Source of the DNA: Ruegeria sp. R13_0
Lineage (GTDB): Bacteria; Pseudomonadota; Alphaproteobacteria; Rhodobacterales; Rhodobacteraceae
NCBI RefSeq assembly: GCF_017743995.1
Contig: NZ_JAGHRB010000013.1
Span: forward strand, 61,038-125,037
Direction: 5' to 3'
DNA length: 64,000 bases
Part shown: in pieces, positions 55,711-64,000 of the stretch
Layout: each line of letters starts with the position of its first letter
How positions within the stretch are numbered: the stretch's first letter is position 1
Translations under genes and position numbers: made by a program
Notes under the pieces: model-generated
The model's database searches: none
Told to the model about the DNA's origin: nothing
What the model saw: only the letters and a program-made list of their open reading frames with translations

Positions 55711-55717
55711 ACCGTCC

Positions 55718-56746
55718 TCACGGAAACAAAGGGGCCATCATCAGCCCTTGGGTTTCATCCTCACCTAACATCAGGTTGGCATTCTGCAAGGCCTGCCCGC
55801 TGCTACCTTTTGTCAGGTTATCCAAAGCGGCGATCACAATCGCACGCCGTTCAATCCGATCCGCAACAACACCTATGTGGCAAAAATTCGATCCCCGCAC
55901 ATGGTGGGTCGAGGGCACCTCGCCCATCGGCAGAACCTCAATAAAAGGCTCGTCAGCATAGGCTTTTGCCAGCGTTTCATAAACGCTCTGCGGGTCGCCC
56001 TTCACGTAGGAGGTTGCCAGAATACCCCGGTTCGCCGGGATCAAGTGCGGCGTGAATTGGATATGCACCGTGCGCCCGGCCAGTTTTGAAAACTCCTGAT
56101 CGAATTCGCCCAAATGCCGGTGCGTGCCACCGATGGAATAGGCATTCGCGCCTTCGCTCAGCTCGGCATGCAGCAGATTTTCTTTCAACGACCGGCCAGC
56201 GCCCGACACAGCGCATTTCAGATCGAGGATGATGTCGTCCAGATCAATCACACCGGCTGAAATCAACGGCCGCAGCACATATTGTCCGGTCGCCGCGTTG
56301 CAGCCGGTACCGGCCACAAGCCGTGCGCTCCGGATGTCGTCACGATAGAACTCGGTCAGACCATAAACCGCCTCTTCCTGCTGCTCCAACGCGCTATGCG
56401 GGTTACCGTACCATTTTTCGTACTCATCCGCGTCCTGCAGCCGGAAATCGGCAGAAAGGTCGATGATTTTCAGAGTCTTCGGCAGGTCACGGATCACTTC
56501 CTGACTGGTTTTATGCGGCAACGCACAGAAACACAGGTCGATCTGGGAAAAGTCGATCTCAGAAATCTTGCACAGATCTGGCAGGTCCATATGGCGCAGA
56601 TGTGGGAAGACCTGAGCCATCGACAGGCCCGCCTTACGTTCCGCCGCCAGCGCAACGATCTCCATGTTCGGGTGCTCGGCGATCAGCCGCACCAGTTCAG
56701 CGCCAGTATAGCCCGAGGCGCCCAGAATTGCGATTTTATGGGTCAT
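55718..56746 (-). CDS. argC: N-acetyl-gamma-glutamyl-phosphate reductase ArgC
   Basis: The 342-residue arginine-pathway enzyme reduces N-acetylglutamyl phosphate with NADPH. The nucleotide loop is [12 protein letters not shown] at 7-18 and the catalytic cysteine is C149 in [24 protein letters not shown] and the GSNFCHIGV stretch are type I ArgC features. AGAGG precedes ATG 56746. ccmE follows directly, so a biosynthetic gene leads the ccm unit. Confidence 0.94.
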   Translation of the reverse strand: MTHKIAILGASGYTGAELVRLIAEHPNMEIVALAAERKAGLSMAQVFPHLRHMDLPDLCKISEIDFSQIDLCFCALPHKTSQEVIRDLPKTLKIIDLSADFRLQDADEYEKWYGNPHSALEQQEEAVYGLTEFYRDDIRSARLVAGTGCNAATGQYVLRPLISAGVIDLDDIILDLKCAVSGAGRSLKENLLHAELSEGANAYSIGGTHRHLGEFDQEFSKLAGRTVHIQFTPHLIPANRGILATSYVKGDPQSVYETLAKAYADEPFIEVLPMGEVPSTHHVRGSNFCHIGVVADRIERRAIVIAALDNLTKGSSGQALQNANLMLGEDETQGLMMAPLFP

Positions 56747-56840
56747 GTCAGACCTCTTCTTTGCGTGTGTCACATATCATGACCGCCACTGTGACGGTCT
56801 TGGATTTAGAAAATCGGAGGGGTGGCGTCCTTGACCTAAA

Positions 56841-57650
56841 TCAGGCCGCCTCAAACGAGATTTGTCGTCGGAGGAACTGTGTCGCCCGATCACTGACAAA
56901 GCCGGGCTTGCCGGTGGTCAGATAGCCGCCTTCTCCCTCACCCAGCATGGTCGGGTGGCGTTGCAGATAGTCGGCCAGGCTTTCGGCTACCAGATCGCCC
57001 TGGCTGAACACCTGAACATCCGCGCCCAGAGCGGCCTGAAACGTCTCGGCCATCAAGGGGTAATGCGTGCAGCCCAGAATGGCCGCCTGAGGTTCGGGCA
57101 TCTTGCGCTTCAACGCATCCACATGGCTGCGTACCAATGCTTCGGCCAGAATCAAATCACCGTCTTCAATGGCATCGACCACGCCGCCGCAGGCCTGTGC
57201 CTCGACATCCACACCAATCGCGCGGAACGCCAGTTCCCGCTGGAAGGCGCGGCTGGAGACAGTGGCGGGCGTTGCAAACAAGGCCACATGCTTGACGGCC
57301 ACTTCGCGCGGCGGAGAGTTATCGCCCCATTGCCGCTCGGTCAGCGCCTCGATCAAGGGGACAAAGACGCCCAGAACCCGCTTGCCCTCGGGCACGCCCT
57401 CTTCCTGCATTCGCCGCAGGGCTGCGGCGCTGGCGGTATTGCAGGCCAGAATCACCAGATTGCAGCCGCGATCCCACAGGTCGTAGACCGCCTTGCGGGT
57501 CAGCTGATAGATATCCTCGGCATCGCGCACGCCATACGGCGCATGCGCACTGTCCGCGTAATACAGGAAATCCACGTCGGGCAGCCGTTGCTGCGCGGCG
57601 TTCAGGACGGTCAGACCGCCCAAACCGGAATCAAAGATACCTACTGCCAT
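56841..57650 (-). CDS. murI: Glutamate racemase MurI
   Basis: The 269-residue cofactor-independent racemase makes D-glutamate for peptidoglycan. Both catalytic cysteines are visible: C70 in LACNTASA and C194 in [18 protein letters not shown] is the N-terminal signature. AAGGGG precedes ATG 57650. It follows the acyltransferase gene by eight bases. A hairpin at 56781-56799 (GACCG/CGGTC with an inner CAC/GTG) lies downstream. Confidence 0.93.
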   Translation of the reverse strand: MAVGIFDSGLGGLTVLNAAQQRLPDVDFLYYADSAHAPYGVRDAEDIYQLTRKAVYDLWDRGCNLVILACNTASAAALRRMQEEGVPEGKRVLGVFVPLIEALTERQWGDNSPPREVAVKHVALFATPATVSSRAFQRELAFRAIGVDVEAQACGGVVDAIEDGDLILAEALVRSHVDALKRKMPEPQAAILGCTHYPLMAETFQAALGADVQVFSQGDLVAESLADYLQRHPTMLGEGEGGYLTTGKPGFVSDRATQFLRRQISFEAA

Positions 57651-57658
57651 TAGCCCCT

Positions 57659-58537
57659 TCAGGCGCGATGCCGTTCCTCAAATTCATAGCCGTAGTCATA
57701 AGACTTCAGCGGTGTCGGAGACAGCTCATACGTGGCTTTGCGCAGGAAATCCATCATCTTGCGCGTATCCTTGCTGAGTGGGTCCAGAACATCACGGCCA
57801 ATAGGCTCGCCGATCACCACCTTAACAGGGGTATCAACGCGTTTCTTGAACTCCTTGATCAGCAATCCCATCCGCAGGGTGCTGTGCAAATGGCTTGCGA
57901 TCTGGAACAAACGAGACGTGTGGCCGTCGAAGAAAACCGGCACCACGGTCGCGTTCGATTTGGCCACCATCCGAGCGGTAAAGCCCCGCCAACCAGGGTC
58001 CATCGGGTGGTCGAACGGCGTGAGGGCCGTGCTGACGGTTCCACCGGGGAAGATCCCAATCGCCCCACCATCGCCAAGATAGTTCAAGGCGGTCTTGCGG
58101 GTTTCAAGGTTCAGCCTCATCGCCTCTTTCGTCTCATCAAACGAGATCGGCAGGATGATGCGGTTCAGATCTTCTGCCTTACGGAACACGCGATGGGCCA
58201 GAATCCGGAAATCGCCGCGCGTTTCAGACAGGATATGCCCCATCATCAAACCGTCCAGAATGCCGTAAGGGTGATTGGCAATCAGGATCAGAGGGCCGTC
58301 CTTCGGGATATTCGACAGCGCCCCACCTGCAATATCCAGCGTCAGACCGTAGCGTTCGACCATGACATCCCAGAAATCGCGCCCCTTGGCGACGTCTTGT
58401 TCATACCCGTCCGCACGCTTGATCAGTCGCATGCGGCCCGTCGTGTTTTCCATCAACTTGATGACCATCCGACCGCCCTTGGTTTCGGCGGAATGGGCAT
58501 AAGAAATGTCTCGAACGACATGACGGCGCGAGGGCAT
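57659..58537 (-). CDS. Lysophospholipid acyltransferase-family protein (PlsC-like)
   Basis: This 292-residue protein has the acyltransferase HxxxxD motif in NHPYGILDG, followed by a FPGGTVS motif. No membrane helix is obvious, unlike canonical PlsC. It may acylate lysophospholipids or ornithine lipids (OlsA-like); the exact acceptor is unknown. ATG 58537 has GGAG upstream. It is the first of a two-gene unit with murI. Confidence 0.82.
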   Translation of the reverse strand: MPSRRHVVRDISYAHSAETKGGRMVIKLMENTTGRMRLIKRADGYEQDVAKGRDFWDVMVERYGLTLDIAGGALSNIPKDGPLILIANHPYGILDGLMMGHILSETRGDFRILAHRVFRKAEDLNRIILPISFDETKEAMRLNLETRKTALNYLGDGGAIGIFPGGTVSTALTPFDHPMDPGWRGFTARMVAKSNATVVPVFFDGHTSRLFQIASHLHSTLRMGLLIKEFKKRVDTPVKVVIGEPIGRDVLDPLSKDTRKMMDFLRKATYELSPTPLKSYDYGYEFEERHRA

Positions 58538-58617
58538 CTGAGGACTCCGGAACTAACTGCCTGTATTATACGTTAAGCGGAGATTTTGCCTAGCGAAGGT
58601 GACAGGTTTGTGACGCC

Positions 58618-61600
58618 TCATTCCGCCGCAGCGCGCATCTCGGGTCCTCCGCTGCGGATCGTCGCCAGCAGCTCCTCGCGACGCTTGGCAGCTTTGGCTT
58701 CGTTTTGCACCAAAACAGGGCCAAAACCGCGGATATCCAGTGGCAAACGCGCCATTGCAACAATCACTTCCCGAGTATCTTCCGTTATCAGAGGCAGTAC
58801 CTCTTTCATATCCTGTTCGTACTGTTTGATCAGCGCGCGTTCCATCCGCCGCTCGGCCGAGTAGCCGAAGATATCCAAAGGCGTGCCGCGCAAACTCTTC
58901 AACTTGGCCAACAGCTTAAGAGGCCCATGCATCCATTCCCCAAAGGCACGCTTGCGCGGTCTGCCATTGCTACCCTCCCCACCAAATATCGGTGGGGCCA
59001 GGTGGAAGGTCATGTTGAAATCGCCGTCGAACTCGGCAGCGGCCTTTTCCCGGCTGGTGAGCAGCAGGCGCGCGACTTCGTATTCATCCTTGTAGGACAA
59101 CAGCTTGTGATAGCCTTTTGCCACAACCTCACGCAGCGTTTCATCTGCTATACCGTCCACCAGCTTGCGGTAGCGTTTCGCCAATCGGGCCGACTGGTAG
59201 TCGGTCAGGTGCTGCGCCCGGAAGTCGATCATTTGATCCAGGGTCTTGGGCAATTCCGAGACGGAAGGGGCCAGCATCGCCTGCGCCTCCTCCGGGTGCA
59301 GAACCGCCCAACGACCCACGTCAAAAGCCCGTTTGTTGCGCTCGACTGCGGTTCCGTTCAGCTCAATCGCGGTCATGATCGCCTCATGACTGACAGGCAG
59401 GGTACCGCGCTGCCATGCCGCGCCAAAGACCATCATGTTGGAGTAGATCGAATCGCCCATCACGATCTTGGCCAGATCGGTCGCATCGAACAGGCTCACC
59501 CCGTCTTTCAGCCGCGCTTGCAGCGCCAGTTCCAACTGGTCGCCCGGAATGCGGAATTCGGTATCGCGGGTGAAATCACCGGTCACCGTGCTGTGGTTGT
59601 TGACCACCGCGCCGGTCTGTCCGGCCCGTGTCAGACCCAGGGTTTTTGCCCCGGCCGAAACCACAAGGTCTCCGCCGATCAGCGCATGCGCCTCGCCGGT
59701 TGCAACACGAATGGCGCTGATATCTTCCGGCTTGTTCGCCAGACGGCAATGGATGTGAACCGCACCGCCTTTTTGGGCGAGGCCAGCCATCTCCATCATA
59801 CCCGCGCCTTTGCCGTCAATCTGCGCCGCTTGCGCCAGAATCGCCCCGAGGGTCACGACGCCTGTGCCGCCAATCCCGGTGATGACCACGTTATGCGTAC
59901 CGTTGATCTTTGGCAGATCGGGCATGGGCAGATCGGGCAGATCAAGCTGTTTGGTCGCCTCTTTCCGGATCATTGCCCCTTCCAGAGTGACAAAGGAGGG
60001 ACAGAACCCGTTCAGGCACGAGAAATCCTTGTTGCAGCTGGATTGATCAATCGCGCGTTTGCGGCCCAATTCAGTCTCCTTGGGCACGATCGAGACACAG
60101 TTAGACTGCACCCCGCAATCGCCGCAACCTTCGCAAATATCGGTATTGATGAAGACACGCTTGTCCGGGTCCGGGAACTCACCGCGCTTGCGGCGACGGC
60201 GTTTCTCAGCCGCGCAAGTCTGGACATAGACGATGACCGAGACGCCCTCGATCTCGCGGAAGCGATCCTGCACTTTCATCAACTCGGCACGTTCAAAGCT
60301 CTCTACACCCGACGGCAGCGCCCCAAGGTTCACGTCTTCCTTCTCATCATAGACCAGCGCCACGTGCTGCACGCCCATGGCTTTGACCTCGGCCACGATC
60401 CTTTCGGCCGTCAAATCGCCTTCGTTCCCTTGCCCGCCGGTCATCGCAACAGCGTCATTGAACAGGATCTTGAAGGTGATGTTTGTGCCCGCCGACAGCG
60501 CCGCCCGGATCGCCTGCACGCCCGAGTGGTTATACGTCCCGTCGCCCAGGTTCTGGAACACATGTTTGGTGGTCGAAAACGGAGCCTCGCCTATCCAGTT
60601 CGCACCCTCGCCACCCATTTGAGTGAAGCCAGTGGTCTCACGGTCCATCCACTGCACCATGTAGTGGCACCCGATACCCGCATAGGCGCGGCTGCCCTCG
60701 GGCACTTTGGTTGAGCTGTTATGCGGACAGCCCGAGCAGAAATAGGGCAAACGCGTCGCGATTTCTTGTGCGTTGTCTGCGCGCCGGGACTCGGACAGTT
60801 TGGCGAGGCCTGCGCGGACGCCATCCGTTTCACGCCCCTCTTCGATCAGGATGTCACCCAGCTTTTCGGCAATCATGATCGGGTCCAATGCGCCGCGTGT
60901 GGGGAACAACTCTTCACGATGCAGCGTACCGGCGCCGCCTTTGTACCAGCCATAAACGCGGCGACCCCGACGGTCGTCAAAGATCGCCTCTTTGACCTGA
61001 ACCTCGATCAGCTTGCGCTTTTCCTCAACGATCACGATCAGGTCCAGACCTTCAGCCCAATCATGGAACCCGGCCATATCCAGCGGGAACGTCTGCCCGA
61101 TCTTGTAAGTTGTGATGCCCAGCCGTTCTGCTTCGGTCTCGTCAATGTTCAACAACGACAGCGCATGAGTCAGGTCCAGCCAGTTCTTGCCTGCCGCAAC
61201 GAAGCCGATCTTGGCCCCCGGCTTGCCCCAGACACGTTTGTCCAGCTTGTTGGCATGCGAGAACGTCTCGGCCGCGAAACGCTTGTAGTCGATCACGCGG
61301 GCCTCTTGCAGATGCGGCGTATCACCAAGACGGATGTTCAACCCACCCTCGGGCATGTCGAACTCGGGGATCACGACGCCCATCCGGTCCGGACTGCCAT
61401 CGACGACCGATGTCACCTCAATCGTGTCCTTCATCGTTTTCAGTCCAACCCAGACACCCGCAAACCGGCTGAGCGCAAATCCGTAAATTCCATAGTCCAG
61501 AATCTCCTGCACGCCTGCGGGGCTGACCACGGGCATATACATATCGACCAGAGACCACTCCGATTGGTGCAAAACGGTCGAGCTTTCGCCGGTGTGGTCA

Positions 61601-62037
61601 TCACCCATTGCCATCAGTACACCGCCATGTTGCGCGGTGCCCGCCATATTGGCGTGGCGCATCACATCGCCCGACCGGTCGACCCCCGGCCCTTTGCCGT
61701 ACCAAAGACCAAACACGCCGTCATACCGGCCATCGCCGCGCAGGCCCGCCTGCTGGCTGCCCCAAAGCGCGGTGGCAGCCAGATCCTCGTTCAATCCGTA
61801 TTGAAAGGTAACGTCGCTGTCAGCCAGATAGCGCTGGGCGCGCATCATCTGCTGATCCACCGCACCCAAAGGTGAGCCACGATAGCCGGTCACCAGTCCG
61901 GCGGTGTTCAACCCGGCCTGTTGATCTCGGGCCTTCTGCATCAGCATCAGACGCACAAGCGCCTGTGTTCCGTTCAAAAGAACGGGCGATTTCTCAAGAT
62001 CGAAGCGGTCGTTCAGCGTTATGTGTGGCTGACTCAT
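58618..62037 (-). CDS. Indolepyruvate ferredoxin oxidoreductase, fused alpha-beta-type
   Basis: The 1139-residue protein is the fused form of the TPP/Fe-S enzyme that oxidatively decarboxylates aryl or branched 2-oxoacids to acyl-CoA. The N-terminal pyrimidine-binding domain has GLVTGYRGSPLGAVDQ; a TPP stretch with FNDAVAMTGGQGNEGD is central; CEGCGDCGVQSNC holds a 4Fe-4S cluster; the C-terminal gamma-like domain begins VVITGIGGTGVVTLG. The C-terminal part ends with a DUF6537-like region. GGGGAG precedes ATG 62037. It is divergent from a LysR regulator. Confidence 0.9.
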   Translation of the reverse strand: MSQPHITLNDRFDLEKSPVLLNGTQALVRLMLMQKARDQQAGLNTAGLVTGYRGSPLGAVDQQMMRAQRYLADSDVTFQYGLNEDLAATALWGSQQAGLRGDGRYDGVFGLWYGKGPGVDRSGDVMRHANMAGTAQHGGVLMAMGDDHTGESSTVLHQSEWSLVDMYMPVVSPAGVQEILDYGIYGFALSRFAGVWVGLKTMKDTIEVTSVVDGSPDRMGVVIPEFDMPEGGLNIRLGDTPHLQEARVIDYKRFAAETFSHANKLDKRVWGKPGAKIGFVAAGKNWLDLTHALSLLNIDETEAERLGITTYKIGQTFPLDMAGFHDWAEGLDLIVIVEEKRKLIEVQVKEAIFDDRRGRRVYGWYKGGAGTLHREELFPTRGALDPIMIAEKLGDILIEEGRETDGVRAGLAKLSESRRADNAQEIATRLPYFCSGCPHNSSTKVPEGSRAYAGIGCHYMVQWMDRETTGFTQMGGEGANWIGEAPFSTTKHVFQNLGDGTYNHSGVQAIRAALSAGTNITFKILFNDAVAMTGGQGNEGDLTAERIVAEVKAMGVQHVALVYDEKEDVNLGALPSGVESFERAELMKVQDRFREIEGVSVIVYVQTCAAEKRRRRKRGEFPDPDKRVFINTDICEGCGDCGVQSNCVSIVPKETELGRKRAIDQSSCNKDFSCLNGFCPSFVTLEGAMIRKEATKQLDLPDLPMPDLPKINGTHNVVITGIGGTGVVTLGAILAQAAQIDGKGAGMMEMAGLAQKGGAVHIHCRLANKPEDISAIRVATGEAHALIGGDLVVSAGAKTLGLTRAGQTGAVVNNHSTVTGDFTRDTEFRIPGDQLELALQARLKDGVSLFDATDLAKIVMGDSIYSNMMVFGAAWQRGTLPVSHEAIMTAIELNGTAVERNKRAFDVGRWAVLHPEEAQAMLAPSVSELPKTLDQMIDFRAQHLTDYQSARLAKRYRKLVDGIADETLREVVAKGYHKLLSYKDEYEVARLLLTSREKAAAEFDGDFNMTFHLAPPIFGGEGSNGRPRKRAFGEWMHGPLKLLAKLKSLRGTPLDIFGYSAERRMERALIKQYEQDMKEVLPLITEDTREVIVAMARLPLDIRGFGPVLVQNEAKAAKRREELLATIRSGGPEMRAAAE

Positions 62038-62085
62038 CAGACGTCTCCCCTCGTCAGATCAGTGTGCTTTATATTCACGCATTTT

Positions 62086-62104
62086 AGGTCATAAATATTG
62101 ACCT
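62086..62104. promoter_or_regulatory. Candidate LysR-type operator AGGTCA-N7-TGACCT
   Basis: A perfect inverted repeat AGGTCA and TGACCT with a 7-bp A/T spacer contains the LysR consensus T-N11-A (62089 to 62101). It lies between the divergent oxidoreductase and LysR genes, 49 bp upstream of the former's start codon and 103 bp from the latter's. Such sites often serve both autoregulation and activation. Confidence 0.5.
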
Positions 62105-62206
62105 GTATAGCCATTATCCCCTGAATCCCAAGGATTTCATGGTTTGATTGTGGAACTTGTTACCTATTTCATATAGGGCTTCACGAGGATAACGAAAGTT
62201 GCGGCG

Positions 62207-63115
62207 ATGGATTGGGACAAGCTTAGAATATTTCACGCGGTGGCAGACGCCGGCAGCCTGACCCATGCGGGGGACAGGCTCAATTTATCTCAATCCGCCG
62301 TGAGCCGTCAGATCCGCGCGCTGGAAGAATCGCTCGATGCAACCCTGTTTCACCGCCACGCACGCGGTCTGATTCTAACCGAACAGGGTGAGTTGCTGTT
62401 TGATGCCACCTCGGCCATGTCCAAACGTTTGGACGCCGCCGCCGCCCGCATCCGCGACAGCGAAGAGGAAGTCTTCGGCGTCCTGCGCGTGACCACCACG
62501 TTCGGCTTCGGCACCCTATGGCTCGCCCCGCGCCTGCCCAAACTGTACGAGCAGTACCCCGATCTGAACATCGACCTGATGCTGGAAGAGCGTGTTCTGG
62601 ACCTGCCCATGCGTGAGGCCGATGTCGCCATCCGCATGAAAGAGCCCAGCCAGGCCGATCTGATCCGCAAACGCCTGATGACCGTCCAGATGAAGCTCTA
62701 TGCCACGCAGGAGTATCTGGAATCTCATGGCGGGATGCTGAACTCTCTGGAAGAGATCAAAGAACACCGCCTGATCAGCCAGACACCGTCGGCCCCGCAG
62801 GTGGGCGCAAGTGCGGCGATGGTGCGTCATCTGATGACCTTCAATCCGGGGTCCCTGCTGACAGTGAACAATTATTTCGGCGTGCTTCAGGGCGTGCTGC
62901 ACAATTTGGGAATTGGCGTCCTGCCCGACTACGTGACACAGGACTTCCCATACCTCGTTCCGATCCTGTCGGAAATCGAAAACGCAGACGTTCCCGTTTA
63001 CCTCGCCTACCCGGAAGAATTGCGCCATTCCAAGCGGGTCGGAGCGTTCCGCGACTTCGTTCAGGACGAGATCATCGCGCAACGCAAGCAGCTGAAAATG
63101 ATGGGTAAACTCTAG
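62207..63115 (+). CDS. LysR family transcriptional regulator
   Basis: The 302-residue protein starts with the LysR winged HTH (FHAVADAGSLTHAGDRLNLS, then QSAVSRQIRALEESL) and a C-terminal periplasmic-binding-like effector domain (FGFGTLWLAPRLPKLYEQYP). It is divergent from the indolepyruvate oxidoreductase gene and the perfect inverted repeat between them is a good operator candidate, so regulation of that enzyme is likely. Effector unknown. ATG 62207. Confidence 0.9.
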   Translation: MDWDKLRIFHAVADAGSLTHAGDRLNLSQSAVSRQIRALEESLDATLFHRHARGLILTEQGELLFDATSAMSKRLDAAAARIRDSEEEVFGVLRVTTTFGFGTLWLAPRLPKLYEQYPDLNIDLMLEERVLDLPMREADVAIRMKEPSQADLIRKRLMTVQMKLYATQEYLESHGGMLNSLEEIKEHRLISQTPSAPQVGASAAMVRHLMTFNPGSLLTVNNYFGVLQGVLHNLGIGVLPDYVTQDFPYLVPILSEIENADVPVYLAYPEELRHSKRVGAFRDFVQDEIIAQRKQLKMMGKL

Positions 63116-63254
63116 CTATGCACTCGCAACATAGCAGCAATGCTGAACGATCAGATTAAAACTTCTTGAACGTTCACAAACCGACCCCTAAATGAGCACT
63201 CGAAGGCGGTGATGCTGAAACGCTCATCATCTTCATACCTCCCTGTTGGACTAT

Positions 63255-63283
63255 GGCCGAGCTTAGTGCTCGGCCTTTTTTTT
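63255..63283 (+). terminator. Strong Rho-independent terminator 140 bp after the LysR gene
   Basis: An 8-bp perfect stem (GGCCGAGC with GCTCGGCC), loop TTAGT and a run of eight T form a textbook terminator. It is 140 bp beyond the LysR stop, farther than usual, which leaves room for a separate small RNA or a long 3' UTR. The 63116-63416 gap holds no other feature I can support. Confidence 0.88.
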
Positions 63284-63416
63284 GGCTCCACTCAGATTCA
63301 TTTTTTAGTTTTGCCCAATCTCACCGCCCAGAGCGATGAAATTTCTGGGAAAATCACCCACACCTGCCTATGATCCGAAAAAAAACGTTCAAATATTCGT
63401 GTTCGAGGACAGAACC

Positions 63417-64000
63417 ATGATAAGCCCCCTCCGCTTTTTGGCGGCGATTTTTTCTCTTTTCTTGCTGGTTGGACCATTGCACGCGCAAGTTGCGGGTACT
63501 TCAAGCTCCAGCACGCCTGCCCCCGTTAGCATCCCCTCCGATCTGACGCCTGAGCAGGTTGATGGTCTGGTTGCGCGGATGTCGGATGATCAGGTTCGCT
63601 CGATTCTGTTGGAGCGTCTGGATGCGGTGGCCGAGAAAAACGCAGCTGCTGCAGAGGATCGCGAGGATCCGATTACCGAGCTGAACGAGGTCTGGAGCGA
63701 AATGGTCGCCTCGTGGACGCATGTCATAACGACCGTCCCCAACCTCTTCAGTGCGCAAGCCACAGCCATCAAGAATTTTGTGACCACGTTCACCTCATAT
63801 GGTGCGCTGGTTCTGCTGGGGCTGGTTGCCAGCGTTCTGGTTGTGGGCTTCATCGCCGAAAAACTGTTCGAGTTTCTGACCCGCCGCTGGCATGTCCTGA
63901 CCGAAGCCGAGGCCGAGGGCGATCTCTGGGGCGCTGTCCGGTATCTGTTTGGTCGTTTCTGCCGGGAAATCGCCGGGCTTGTGGTGTTCTACGTGGTCAT
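63417..64000 (+). CDS. MscS-like mechanosensitive channel family protein, N-terminal part (runs off the window)
   Basis: The 194 visible residues start MISPLRFLAAIFSLFLLVGPLHAQ, a Sec signal, then a helical periplasmic stretch (DLTPEQVDGLVARMSDDQVRS) and a membrane helix (GALVLLGLVASVLVVGFIAE), followed by a second hydrophobic segment at the window edge. This is the start of the larger MscS-like proteins. GAGG lies upstream of ATG 63417. The pore-forming beta domain is outside, so the family call is tentative. Confidence 0.6.
   Translation, partial: MISPLRFLAAIFSLFLLVGPLHAQVAGTSSSSTPAPVSIPSDLTPEQVDGLVARMSDDQVRSILLERLDAVAEKNAAAAEDREDPITELNEVWSEMVASWTHVITTVPNLFSAQATAIKNFVTTFTSYGALVLLGLVASVLVVGFIAEKLFEFLTRRWHVLTEAEAEGDLWGAVRYLFGRFCREIAGLVVFYVV

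Noticed and set aside
58705..60714. Very long open frame on the plus strand opposite the indolepyruvate oxidoreductase gene
   Set aside because: Antisense frames of this length are common opposite high-GC genes; its protein is low-complexity Arg/His/Gln-rich with no family match, while the minus-strand gene has clear motifs.

Overview
The window is a chromosomal segment of a marine alphaproteobacterium of the Roseobacter group (Rhodobacterales). The call rests on gene content recognised from protein motifs: TAXI-TRAP and DctB/DctD systems, a betaine-homocysteine methyltransferase, the F1-ATPase zeta inhibitor (DUF1476), a fused indolepyruvate ferredoxin oxidoreductase, holin and endolysin genes of the gene-transfer-agent (GTA) type, and high-GC coding sequence with short gaps. 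There is one tRNA, no rRNA, and no sign of an insertion sequence, integrase or CRISPR array.

Layout. 1-4.8 kb: the end of a one-carbon cluster (partial MTHFR-like gene and a 'virulence factor' family gene), then Tat-exported PhoX divergent from ppx-rlmE. 5-9 kb: a periplasmic octaheme cytochrome c coupled to a BrkB-type membrane protein, divergent from an AI-2E family protein. 9.2-20.8 kb: a MoxR/DUF58/DUF4381/VWA/VWA-TPR/BatD operon, a Crp-family regulator, an exported sulfatase, an exported HAD phosphatase, cardiolipin synthase and a small ion channel. 20.9-29.1 kb: an AttEFGH-like ABC exporter with its lipocalin-like partner, then a TAXI-TRAP operon ending in a universal stress protein. 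29.5-41.9 kb: tRNA-Leu(CAA) and short housekeeping operons (DedA-DsbB, HNH nuclease, RluE, VOC protein, glycosylase/esterase/GNAT/monooxygenase operon, MFS transporter, cysS-cimA-NDUFAF6-like operon, YjbR, aminotransferase, outer-membrane barrel). 42.7-49.5 kb: dctBD, then purine genes (purC; purS-alcohol dehydrogenase-purQ) and the F1-ATPase zeta inhibitor. 49.5-64 kb: betaine-homocysteine methyltransferase, enoyl-CoA hydratase, ccmH/ccmF/ccmE with a GTA-type lysis pair between ccmE and ccmF, argC, murI, an acyltransferase, the indolepyruvate oxidoreductase with a divergent LysR regulator, and the start of an MscS-like channel.

Most of the window is core metabolism. The points that stand out are: a MoxR/Bat operon whose second VWA protein has lost its metal site, beside a sulfatase and a HAD phosphatase; a DctD-type regulator lacking the sigma-54 contact loop and with an altered Walker B; a CysS whose C-terminal part is AT-rich and extended; the lysis genes embedded in the cytochrome c maturation cluster; an NDUFAF6-like protein coupled to cimA; and tail-to-tail gene packing in which every convergent pair ends within about 6 bp, three of them sharing a 4-bp palindromic stop. 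I see no clearly new defence or mobile system. The best candidate for a poorly described functional unit is the MoxR/Bat-sulfatase-HAD neighbourhood.
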